Assembly: GCA_014656495.1 (NCBI GenBank) | Contig: BNCN01000007.1 | Location: 314,037 to 378,036 of the forward strand | Length of the DNA stretch: 64,000 bases | Source of the DNA: Comamonas sp. KCTC 72670 | GTDB taxonomy: Bacteria; Myxococcota; Myxococcia; Myxococcales; Myxococcaceae | Reading direction: 5' to 3' | Part shown: positions 34,021-41,727 of the stretch, one piece after another | How the letters are laid out: each line of letters starts with the position of its first letter | Numbering within the stretch: the first letter of the stretch is position 1 | Notes under the pieces: generated by a model | What the model was told of the DNA's origin: nothing | Databases searched by the model: none | The model's input: the letters and a program-made list of their open reading frames with translations, nothing else | Position numbers and translations under genes: made by a program

Positions 34021-37000
34021 TCAGTCTCGCCGCCGCGACTTCACTTCGATCTGCTGCCCCGGCACCGCCATCACCCACACCTTGTTGACCCCCGTGGGGC
34101 AGCGAACCAGGACCTCCAGCTCCCGGCCCGCTTCGATGCGCGCCTTCAGCAAGGGCGTGCCACCCGGCATCAGGTTCCCGGCGACGTGGACCTCGCAGCC
34201 CGGCGCGGTGTCCGTGACGCTGAGCAAGCCCGTGGTGCCGGGCTCGGGCGAGGCGTCCGCCAGCGTGCGCACGTCGATGTCCGCGCGCTGCTGCGTCGTC
34301 CCGAACCGCCGCAGCTTCCCATCCACCGCCGTGGAGATGAGCAGCGCGCCCCCCGAGGGGTCATGCAGCTCCGTCCCCGGCTCGTGGCGCAGGCCGCCGA
34401 CATAGACATGCTCCGCCGGCCCCACGTTGAGGAAGATGGAGCCCGCGTCGCGCGCCATCACCACCGCCACCACGGCCAGCACCAGGGCACCTCCACCCCC
34501 GATGCCCAGCCACTTCCAGGGGATGCGACTGCCCTGCTCGGCGCCGACTTCCGCGGCGGCGGTGCGCGACACGGGGGCTGCGGGCGCGGGCCGGGCCGGG
34601 GGCACCTCGTGCGGGCGTGCCGCCGGCGCGGAGGCGCCAGGGCTCATCGCCGGAACCGGTCCCGAAGGCCGAGGCGCCGGAGGCGGCGGCGGACGCGCTG
34701 CCGGCGCGGGCGCCACGGGCCGAGGCGGCGCCTCGCTCCGCAGCGGCGGCGCGCCCAGGTTCAGCGGCACCATCTCCGTGCGGTCCCCGTCTTCATCCTC
34801 CGTCACGGAGATGCCAGGGAACGAATCGTCGGGAGGTGGAGGCGCGGGAGGCCGCGGCGGCAGCGAGCTCGCGACACCCACCGGGCGTGGAGGAGGAGGC
34901 GGCGACACGGGCACGGGAGGCCCGGGCCTGTGGATTCCACCGCTGCCTCCGGTGGCGGGCCGGCCGCCCACGACCGGCACGCTGCCCCGGCTCGGCGTGC
35001 GCCCGTCCGTGGGCGCCGCCATCTCGCCACTGCCGACCTTCCCGCTGCCCGTGCCCGAAGGGAGGGGCCGGGGATGGCTGCCCGTGCCGCCCACCGCGGA
35101 CGGAGCGAACTCGACCAGCCGGTCACCCAGCGTGTCCTTGAAGAACTGCGCCACCGCCGCGGGTGAGGAGTTGAGGCGGTGGTGCGCCATCACCGCCTCA
35201 ATCTCCTCGCGCAGCGCCGATGCGGACGGCGTGCGGCGCGCGGGGTCCTTCACCAGCGCGCGGAGGACGAGGTCGGAGACGTCCTGCGGAATGTTCGGCT
35301 TGAGCTGCGACGGCACCGGCGCCGGGTCCCGGACGATGGCCTGCAGCGTCGCCGCGTCGTGGTCCCTGCGGAACGGGAGCTGGCCGGTGAGCAGCTCGAA
35401 GAGCACCACGCCGAGCGCGAACACGTCGTTGCGCGCGTCCAGCGTGCGCCCGGAGGCCGCCTCCGGGGAGATGTACGAAATCTTCCCCTTCAGCACGCCC
35501 GCCTGCGTGTGCTCCTCGCCCGCCACCTTGGCGATGCCGAAGTCACTCAGCTTGATGGCGCCATCCAGCGAGATGAGCACGTTGTGCGGGCTGACGTCCC
35601 GGTGCACCACGGGATGCGGGATGCCCGCCGGGTCCACGTAGGCGTGGGCGTAGTGCAGGCCCGCGGCCACCTCCGCCACGATGCGCAGCGCGTGCTCCAG
35701 CGGGAGCGCCAGGCCCTTGCGCCGCAGCTCGATGACCAGCTTCTTCAGGTCCGGCCCGCGCACGTACTCCATGAGGATGTACGCGACGCCGTCGGACACG
35801 CCCACGTCGAAGGTCTGCACGACGTTGGGGTGCGTGAGCCGCGCGTTGGCGCGGGCCTCCGCGAAGAGCATGTCGACGAACTCGGGGTTCTCCGCGAACT
35901 GCGGGAGAATCTTCTTCATCACCAGGAACTTCTCGAAGCCCTTCACGCCCACCTGCTTGGCGAGGAAGACCTCCGCCATGCCGCCCTGCCCCAGCCGCCG
36001 GATGATGTTCAGCTTGGTGCTGCCCAGCGAGTTGGAGATGTCCGTGGACGCGCCCTGCCGGGCCGCCGGGTCGATGTTCGTGGCGCCGAAGAGGTACTGG
36101 CTGAGGGCGCGCGTCTCCAGCGACTCCAGGTCCTCCAGCGGGCGGTCCGTGAGCTGCATCCGGGCCAGCAGGCCCTGGAGCTGCGGCATGTGCGGGACGC
36201 GCGCGTTGCCCGCGCAGATGGGGCACGTGACTTCCACGCCCGCGTCCTGGGCCCGCAGCTTCGCCAGGTAGTCCACCGCCTGGAGCCGCTGGTGGCTCAC
36301 CTGGCCGCAGTTGCGGCAGTCACACGGCAGCCACAGCGTGGCCAGCCGCACCGGCAGCACCTTGGCCGAGCGCGCCAGCACCGCCAGCGCGGGCGGCGGC
36401 ACCCGGCACAGCACCACGTGCGCGCCCTGGGCCGCCGTCTCCAGCACCTGCTCCAGCTTCGGCAAGGCCTCCGGCTCCACCTTGCTCACGTGGCTGAAGT
36501 CGAAGCCGACGCGGCCCTCCAGGCCCGACGCCAGCCTGCGCACGTTGAGGTCTCCCTTCAACGCGCTGGCCAGGGTGATGTACGTGATGTCGTCCTGGAT
36601 GATTTTCAGGTGCTGCGACAGCTCCGGCTGCACCGCCGGCATGCTGGCGCGCAGGTAGCGCATGACGACCGGGTCCACCTGGCCGAACTGCTGCCGCCGG
36701 GCGTAGTCGAAGAACTCGCTGGGGATGTCCGCGAACTCCAGCGGCCCTGAGCAGACCGGACACGTGTGGTCCGGCGCGCGCTCCTCGGAGATGACCTGCG
36801 CCTCGTCCAGCAGGTTCACCAGCCGCAGCCGGTCCTCGCTGCACGCGCGGCAGGAATAGGGCGCCAGCACCGAGAGGACGCGCGCGACGCCGGCGAAGCC
36901 CTCCACCATGTTGAGCTGGTCCACGATGACGGGCGGCGCGTGGACCACGTAGAGGCCCAGGGCCCCCGGGGGCAGCTTGGCGGCGAACTCAATCCACCGC

Positions 37001-37194
37001 CGGACCCCGAAGGAGCTGATGCGCTCCACCTGTCCCAGGTCCACCACCAGCAGCCCGTTCAAATCCGGGCTGTTCGAGGTCAGCGGGAACGTTTCGTCGA
37101 TGACGCCGGAGATCCGTACGTGGGTAATCGTCCCCACCCGGAGCCGGCTGATGATGGCGTTGGAAACCTGGCTATCCACCGGCCCTGACCTCAT
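34021..37194 (-). CDS. STAS / zinc-knuckle / Hanks Ser-Thr kinase hybrid membrane protein
   Basis: 1057 residues. STAS-like domain 1 (1-120, VDLGQVERISSFGVRRW), zinc knuckle CRAC...CPVC (about 130-170), second STAS-like region (about 200-310, VGFDFSHVSKVEPEALPKL), zinc knuckle CDCRNC...CPIC, then a kinase domain (about 402-670). The kinase has LGQGGMAEVFLAK, catalytic Lys in VMKKIL, HRDVSPHN (Asp533) and SDFGIAK. A long Pro-rich linker leads to one TM (GGALVLAVVAVVMARDAG, about 900) and a beta-rich PEGA-like extracytoplasmic tail. The start ATG 37194 overlaps the HATPase gene stop (ATGA). STAS plus HATPase plus SpoIIE genes nearby suggest partner switching, here wired directly to a transmembrane kinase. 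Confidence 0.9.
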   Translation of the reverse strand: MRSGPVDSQVSNAIISRLRVGTITHVRISGVIDETFPLTSNSPDLNGLLVVDLGQVERISSFGVRRWIEFAAKLPPGALGLYVVHAPPVIVDQLNMVEGFAGVARVLSVLAPYSCRACSEDRLRLVNLLDEAQVISEERAPDHTCPVCSGPLEFADIPSEFFDYARRQQFGQVDPVVMRYLRASMPAVQPELSQHLKIIQDDITYITLASALKGDLNVRRLASGLEGRVGFDFSHVSKVEPEALPKLEQVLETAAQGAHVVLCRVPPPALAVLARSAKVLPVRLATLWLPCDCRNCGQVSHQRLQAVDYLAKLRAQDAGVEVTCPICAGNARVPHMPQLQGLLARMQLTDRPLEDLESLETRALSQYLFGATNIDPAARQGASTDISNSLGSTKLNIIRRLGQGGMAEVFLAKQVGVKGFEKFLVMKKILPQFAENPEFVDMLFAEARANARLTHPNVVQTFDVGVSDGVAYILMEYVRGPDLKKLVIELRRKGLALPLEHALRIVAEVAAGLHYAHAYVDPAGIPHPVVHRDVSPHNVLISLDGAIKLSDFGIAKVAGEEHTQAGVLKGKISYISPEAASGRTLDARNDVFALGVVLFELLTGQLPFRRDHDAATLQAIVRDPAPVPSQLKPNIPQDVSDLVLRALVKDPARRTPSASALREEIEAVMAHHRLNSSPAAVAQFFKDTLGDRLVEFAPSAVGGTGSHPRPLPSGTGSGKVGSGEMAAPTDGRTPSRGSVPVVGGRPATGGSGGIHRPGPPVPVSPPPPPRPVGVASSLPPRPPAPPPPDDSFPGISVTEDEDGDRTEMVPLNLGAPPLRSEAPPRPVAPAPAARPPPPPAPRPSGPVPAMSPGASAPAARPHEVPPARPAPAAPVSRTAAAEVGAEQGSRIPWKWLGIGGGGALVLAVVAVVMARDAGSIFLNVGPAEHVYVGGLRHEPGTELHDPSGGALLISTAVDGKLRRFGTTQQRADIDVRTLADASPEPGTTGLLSVTDTAPGCEVHVAGNLMPGGTPLLKARIEAGRELEVLVRCPTGVNKVWVMAVPGQQIEVKSRRRD

Positions 37195-38033
37195 TGAAGA
37201 CAGAACAGCAGCGACTTGGGGTGTGTGGCGCGGCGGCGGGCCTCCCCGAGGTCCACCACGCATAGGACTCGCGACTCCTGGCCAGCGGCCACACGAACGG
37301 CGACCGCCTCGCTGTGCTCCAGGATGCGCCGCAGGCCCAGCCCTGCCCCTCCACCGGACGCATCCACCTGGACGCGCCCGCCCCACCCCTCCAACGTCCG
37401 GGCGAAGGGCCCCGGACGCAGACCGCCGAAGCGGTCCATCACTTCCAACCACATGCGCCCGTCCTGGATGACGAAGGACAGCTCGCAGGCGTCTTCCGGA
37501 GCCACCTCGCGCACCTCCGTGCGGCGGTGCGCGTAGCGGTGCCGCCCCTGCGCATCCACGGGGGCGTCCAGCATCGCGTTGGCGGCCAGCTCATGCACCA
37601 CGTCCCCCGCCAGGGACGCGGCCGTGCGGGAGCCGCCCGCCTGCGTCACGGCCCTCCCCGCCGCCTCCCCCGTGGCCGCGATTTCCGCCACCGTCTGGAG
37701 ACGATGCCGGACCGCGCCCGGAGGCAGCAGCGGCGCTCCGCGCAGCAGGTCTCCGAGCAGGCGGACCTCCCAGGCGGAGGGGCGGCCTTCGCTCCCACGC
37801 CGGGCCAGCAGCAGCGCCGGCGGCTCGCGCCGCAGGCAGTCCGCGTGCGCGGGCGTCAGCTTCCCATCGAAGAGCACCAGACACCGGGGCCCGGAGGGCA
37901 CCCCGGGCCCCTGACACAGCGCCAGCCCGCCCTGCGCGAGGACGGGAGCGGCCTGCTCCACCCACTCGGGAGGAAGCGAGCTGTCGGCGAACAACAGGAG
38001 GCCGCCGGCCTCCAGATGGGGAGCGGTACTCAA
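37191..38033 (-). CDS. HATPase (anti-sigma-factor-like) protein
   Basis: 280 residues from a TTG start 3 bases after the TonB receptor stop. Residues ~1-110 are a distinct N-terminal domain (GGLLLFADSSLPPEWVEQAA). The C-terminal half is a GHKL ATPase: N-box VVHELAANAMLDAP, G1-like EVMDRFGGL and the glycine lid GGGAGLGLRRILEHS. Serine-kinase anti-sigma proteins (RsbW/SpoIIAB) have this fold and phosphorylate STAS partners. The next gene, overlapping by 4 bases, begins with a STAS domain, and a SpoIIE-type phosphatase is at 44267, so the three probably act together. Confidence 0.82.
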   Translation of the reverse strand: MSTAPHLEAGGLLLFADSSLPPEWVEQAAPVLAQGGLALCQGPGVPSGPRCLVLFDGKLTPAHADCLRREPPALLLARRGSEGRPSAWEVRLLGDLLRGAPLLPPGAVRHRLQTVAEIAATGEAAGRAVTQAGGSRTAASLAGDVVHELAANAMLDAPVDAQGRHRYAHRRTEVREVAPEDACELSFVIQDGRMWLEVMDRFGGLRPGPFARTLEGWGGRVQVDASGGGAGLGLRRILEHSEAVAVRVAAGQESRVLCVVDLGEARRRATHPKSLLFCLQ

Positions 38034-38036
38034 AGT

Positions 38037-40619
38037 TCAGTAACGAATCTTCACTTCGCTGAAGAAGGACTGGGGCGGCGCCGGGAAGCCGTGGGACTCC
38101 TCGTACTGCGCGTTGAAGAGGTTGGAGCCCAGGAACGACACGGAGACGCCGTCGTAGATGTTGAAGCCCACGCGCGCGCTGGCCGTGACGTACTTGGGCA
38201 GCTGCACGCGGGTGGTGGGCAGGCCGGTGCTCTCGTCCACCAGGAAGCCCGGATCGAAGCGCGTGCCCACGAGCAGCGCGTACAGCTCCACGAAGGCCAC
38301 CTTGCCGATGTTGGTGCGTCCGCGCGCGTAGATGCGGTGGGTGGGCGCGTAGTCCAGCGGCGCCGCGGGCCCGTCGTTGTAGGGCAGCGCCTTGGCGTCC
38401 AGGTACTGGTAGGCCACGTCGAAGGACGAGTTGATGGACGGAATCTGCGCGGCCGCCTCCAGCTCGAAGCCCGCCACCCGCGCGTCACCCAGGTTCTGGA
38501 ACTGGGAGACGGAGCCGAAGACGAGCTGCTGGTTGATGAAGTTCTTGGCCAGGTTGTAGAAGCCCGTGCCCGTCAGACGCACCCTCCGCTCGAAGGGCCA
38601 GAAATCCACCGAGGCCTCCAGGGTGTCCAGCGTCTCCGCGCGCAGGTTCCCATTGCCCACCAGTGTGGCCGCGTACATCTGCTGGTTGATGGCCAGCTCC
38701 GCCAGGGTGGGGGCGCGGAAGGCGCGGCCGTAGTTGGTGCGCACCGTCAGCAGCTCCGGCACGGCGTGGAACACGACGCTGGCGCGGGGCGAAATCTGGT
38801 CCGTGCGGTTCTGCCAGACGCGCTCCGGAATCTGGTAGCGGTCGTAGCGGGCGCCCGCGCCGAACACCAGCCGGTCGAAGAGGCGGTACTCCGCGTCCAC
38901 GAAGCCGCCGAAGATGGTCTGCCGCGTGTCGTCCATGGTCAGCTCGGGCAGGACGTTGGGCACGTTGACCACGTCCGCCTTCACGTCACCACCGAAGGTG
39001 ACGTTGAGGTCGCCCATGGACCACAGGGCGCGCGCCTCGCCGCCCAGCCGGCGCCGCTTGCCGAGCGCGCGCGTGGGCTCGCCACCGAAGGCGTTCTCCA
39101 GCAGCACGTCGCGGCGCTTGAAGAAGCCGAAGGCCTGGCCGAAGAGGCGCAGGTTCTCCGTGACTTGCTGATCCACCTGCGCGGAGGCGTTGAAGTTCTG
39201 CACCGCCTCGGAGTCGTTCGGCGTGTAGTGGCAGCGGCCGCAGTTGCCCACGGTGGAGATGTGCGTGCCACCCGGCCGGCCAATCTCGCCGTCCGTGAAG
39301 TCCGCGTCGAGCGCCAGCGGCCCCACGCGCACCTTGCCGTTGACCTGATGCACCAGCGAGTGCTGGTTGTTGTCCACCCGGCCCACGCGCGGGTCGTTGA
39401 AGAGCTGCGGGCCATCCGAGCCGAAGCCGTAGTACCCCAGCAGCGCCTCCACCGGCCCGCCCCGCCCGGCCACGGTGCCGTGCAGACGCCACGTCTGGTC
39501 CTGGCCCGCCAGCAAGCGGGCCTCGGCGCCCACGTTCTTGCCCTTCTCGATGAGGTCGGACGGCTGGCGCTGGATGATGTTGATGACGCCGCTGAAGGCG
39601 TTGGAGCCGTACAGCGAGGAGCCGGGGCCGCGGATGACCTCCACCTGCTTCAGGTTGGTGAGCGGCGTCGTCTCATCCGCATAGAACTGGCCCGTCCACG
39701 GGTCCGTCAGCGGGCGGCCGTCCTGGAGGAGCAGCAGGCGGTTGGACAGGTAGTTGGAGCCCAGGCCGCGCGCGCTCACCGCCGCCTTGCGCATGGAGCC
39801 CCGGCGGCACTCCATGCCGGGGAAGTACTGGATGGCCTCGCACAGCGTGAACTGGCCGGTGCCCTCGAGCTCCTCGGCGGGAATCCAGGACACGGTGAGC
39901 GGCACCTCGGAGATGCGCTGGCTGCGCTTGCCGGCGGTGGTCACCACCGCCTCGCTCAACACGCGGTTGACGGACTCCTCCAGGGAATCGGCGCCGCCCA
40001 GTGGATCCGCGTCCAGCCCCGCGAGCGCCGAGGGCGGCGGCAGGGGCCGGTTCATGGCGGGCTCGGCGAAGGGCGCGCTGATGGGCACGTTCGACGGCGG
40101 CTCCGCCGGAATGGCGGGCAGCGTGGCGGTGGCGGGCGGCGACAGCGGCGCGTCCGACGGATTGAAATCCGGTCCCACCCGGGGCAGCGGCGCGGCGGGC
40201 TCGGCCGTCATCGGCGCGGCGTGCGGCGGCGGCACGGGGTCGAGGGGGGCCTGCGTGGGCGGAGCGCTCGTGGGCTCATCCGTGGAAGGCCCACCCAGCA
40301 CGGGAATCTGGGCCTCCTCCGCTGGATCATCCAGGTCCGTCTCTGGATCCACGGGGGCCGCCTTCACCGCCTTGCGCGGCTTCTTCGCGCTCTTGGCGGC
40401 GGGACGCGGGGTCGCGGAGGGCTTCACCACCCGCTTCCGGCGCTTCACCTTCGAAGGCGCTTCCGATTCAGCGGCGTCTTGCGCTCCCGCGACCGAGGGA
40501 ACGGCGAAGGCCAGGACACACAGCATGAGGGAAAGAGGCAGGCCGGCGCGCAGAGCGCGGCGTCCGGCAACCGCCTTTGCCGCGCCTCGCCGCGGCTCAC
40601 CGAACACAGTCGAGTGCAT
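38037..40619 (-). CDS. TonB-dependent outer-membrane receptor with Pro/Ala-rich N-terminal extension
   Basis: 860 residues. Signal peptide (LPLSLMLCVLAFAVPSVAGA), then a ~150-residue Lys-rich and Pro/Ala-rich region, unusual for receptors. The plug domain (about 215-340) has LTVSWIPAEELEGTG, GLGSNYLSNRLLLLQDGRP and VEVIRGPGSSLYGSNAFSGV. The beta-barrel runs to the end (FFSEVKIRY). A loop has a CxxCH motif (Cys460-G-R-Cys463-His464 in VGNCGRCHYTPND), otherwise found in c-type cytochromes. The start is ATG 40619. Substrate unknown; ferric or cobalamin-type complexes are usual. It stands between a binding-protein gene and signalling genes, which suggests sensing rather than bulk uptake. Confidence 0.92.
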   Translation of the reverse strand: MHSTVFGEPRRGAAKAVAGRRALRAGLPLSLMLCVLAFAVPSVAGAQDAAESEAPSKVKRRKRVVKPSATPRPAAKSAKKPRKAVKAAPVDPETDLDDPAEEAQIPVLGGPSTDEPTSAPPTQAPLDPVPPPHAAPMTAEPAAPLPRVGPDFNPSDAPLSPPATATLPAIPAEPPSNVPISAPFAEPAMNRPLPPPSALAGLDADPLGGADSLEESVNRVLSEAVVTTAGKRSQRISEVPLTVSWIPAEELEGTGQFTLCEAIQYFPGMECRRGSMRKAAVSARGLGSNYLSNRLLLLQDGRPLTDPWTGQFYADETTPLTNLKQVEVIRGPGSSLYGSNAFSGVINIIQRQPSDLIEKGKNVGAEARLLAGQDQTWRLHGTVAGRGGPVEALLGYYGFGSDGPQLFNDPRVGRVDNNQHSLVHQVNGKVRVGPLALDADFTDGEIGRPGGTHISTVGNCGRCHYTPNDSEAVQNFNASAQVDQQVTENLRLFGQAFGFFKRRDVLLENAFGGEPTRALGKRRRLGGEARALWSMGDLNVTFGGDVKADVVNVPNVLPELTMDDTRQTIFGGFVDAEYRLFDRLVFGAGARYDRYQIPERVWQNRTDQISPRASVVFHAVPELLTVRTNYGRAFRAPTLAELAINQQMYAATLVGNGNLRAETLDTLEASVDFWPFERRVRLTGTGFYNLAKNFINQQLVFGSVSQFQNLGDARVAGFELEAAAQIPSINSSFDVAYQYLDAKALPYNDGPAAPLDYAPTHRIYARGRTNIGKVAFVELYALLVGTRFDPGFLVDESTGLPTTRVQLPKYVTASARVGFNIYDGVSVSFLGSNLFNAQYEESHGFPAPPQSFFSEVKIRY

Positions 40620-40815
40620 CGTTCTCACATCCAAGGGTGGAGCATGGACACCCGCGGTCCTGTACGTACGACCCGGTGACGTGCGCGGCGTCAGCCCCAG
40701 CGCCCGGGGGGACGCGTCTACTCGGCTGGACACCGACGCCATCATTTTCAAGCTACCCCAGAGCCAACGCCGGGCCAAGTCGCTGACTCTCATTCTCTAG
40801 AAACACGGGAAACGA

Positions 40816-41727
40816 TCAGTCGTCCGGCTGTTCCGACGAGACGGCGAGGTCCCCCACGAAGGACGGAAGCGCCGGCCCCAATTCCTCGGAGCGCACCAGC
40901 ACCTCGGCCTCCACGTGAAGGTCGGCCCCCTCGGCGAGCACCGGCTGCCGGCGCGGAGGCCCCTTCGTCACGAGCCGGCTGAAGTCCTCGAAGTCCTTGT
41001 CCTGGAGCCGCGCGAAGGCGTCGAACGGCGCCACCGCGCCCAGCGCGCCCAGCGCGCCGTTGAGCGCGGCCTCGTGATTGCGCAGGTCCACCAGCACGGC
41101 GCCGGGCACGCGGCCGCTGCGGAAGAGCGTGCGCACCTCCTTGCCCTTGGGCACGTGCGCCAGCGGGACGAGCGCCGCGTCCGCGCCCTTGGCCTCCAGC
41201 ATCTTCAGCGCGGACTCCACGTTGGGCACGGGGGTCAGCTTGAAATGACGCTGCGCATCCAGGTCACCGCCGAGCACGACGTGGGAGACGAACTTCGGGT
41301 CGGAGGGGCCCGCGCCCTTCACGTGCGCCAGCCGCTTGCCGGCGAGGTCCTTCACCGCGCCGCGCTGCAGCGAGACGATGGCCCAGCGCTGCTGGGTATC
41401 ACCCGAGCGCGAGGCCCAGGCCACCGGCTTCGCCTTGGCGCCCAGCTGCACGGCGGCCCAGGCGTCCACCACCGCGAAGTCCACCATCCCGCCCGCGACG
41501 GCGCGCGAGAAGTCCTCGTAGCGGCCGAAGCTCTTCGCGGCGACGGGCACGTCCAGGGCGTCCGTCAACCGGGCGGCCAGGGCCTCCGCGTACTCGAAGC
41601 GCTCCTGACCATCCGCCAGCGTGGTGGCCAGGAACACGCCCAGCGTCGCCTTCTTCGGCGCCGCGGCGCTGGCCGTCAGGGAGCAGGCCAGCACGAGGCC
41701 CGCCAGGAGGAAACGAGGTGCCTTCAT
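40816..41727 (-). CDS. PhnD-like periplasmic substrate-binding protein
   Basis: 303 residues. Signal peptide MKAPRFLLAGLVLACSLTAS. The mature part reads like the phosphate/phosphonate-binding (PhnD/TauA-type) fold: ATLGVFLATT, FEYAEALAARLTDALDVPVA, FSRAVAGGMVDFAVVDAWAA, VKDLAGKRLAHVKGAGPSDP and ALKMLEAKGADAALVP. No ABC permease or ATPase gene is adjacent, so it is likely a sensor or an accessory of the TonB receptor. Its ATG shares one base with the stop of the upstream TPR gene, showing tight coupling. Confidence 0.82.
   Translation of the reverse strand: MKAPRFLLAGLVLACSLTASAAAPKKATLGVFLATTLADGQERFEYAEALAARLTDALDVPVAAKSFGRYEDFSRAVAGGMVDFAVVDAWAAVQLGAKAKPVAWASRSGDTQQRWAIVSLQRGAVKDLAGKRLAHVKGAGPSDPKFVSHVVLGGDLDAQRHFKLTPVPNVESALKMLEAKGADAALVPLAHVPKGKEVRTLFRSGRVPGAVLVDLRNHEAALNGALGALGAVAPFDAFARLQDKDFEDFSRLVTKGPPRRQPVLAEGADLHVEAEVLVRSEELGPALPSFVGDLAVSSEQPDD

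Noticed and set aside
35179..36750. Long open frame opposite the kinase-hybrid gene; similar ones at 18208-19779, 37314-40679 and 41718-44429
   Set aside because: Compositional shadows of real genes on the other strand: Arg/His/Gln/Ala-rich, no domains, no ribosome sites. High GC makes such frames long.
39226..39246. Calling the TonB receptor a cytochrome because of CGRCH
   Set aside because: A single CxxCH in an otherwise clear TonB receptor is not enough; reported only as an odd motif.
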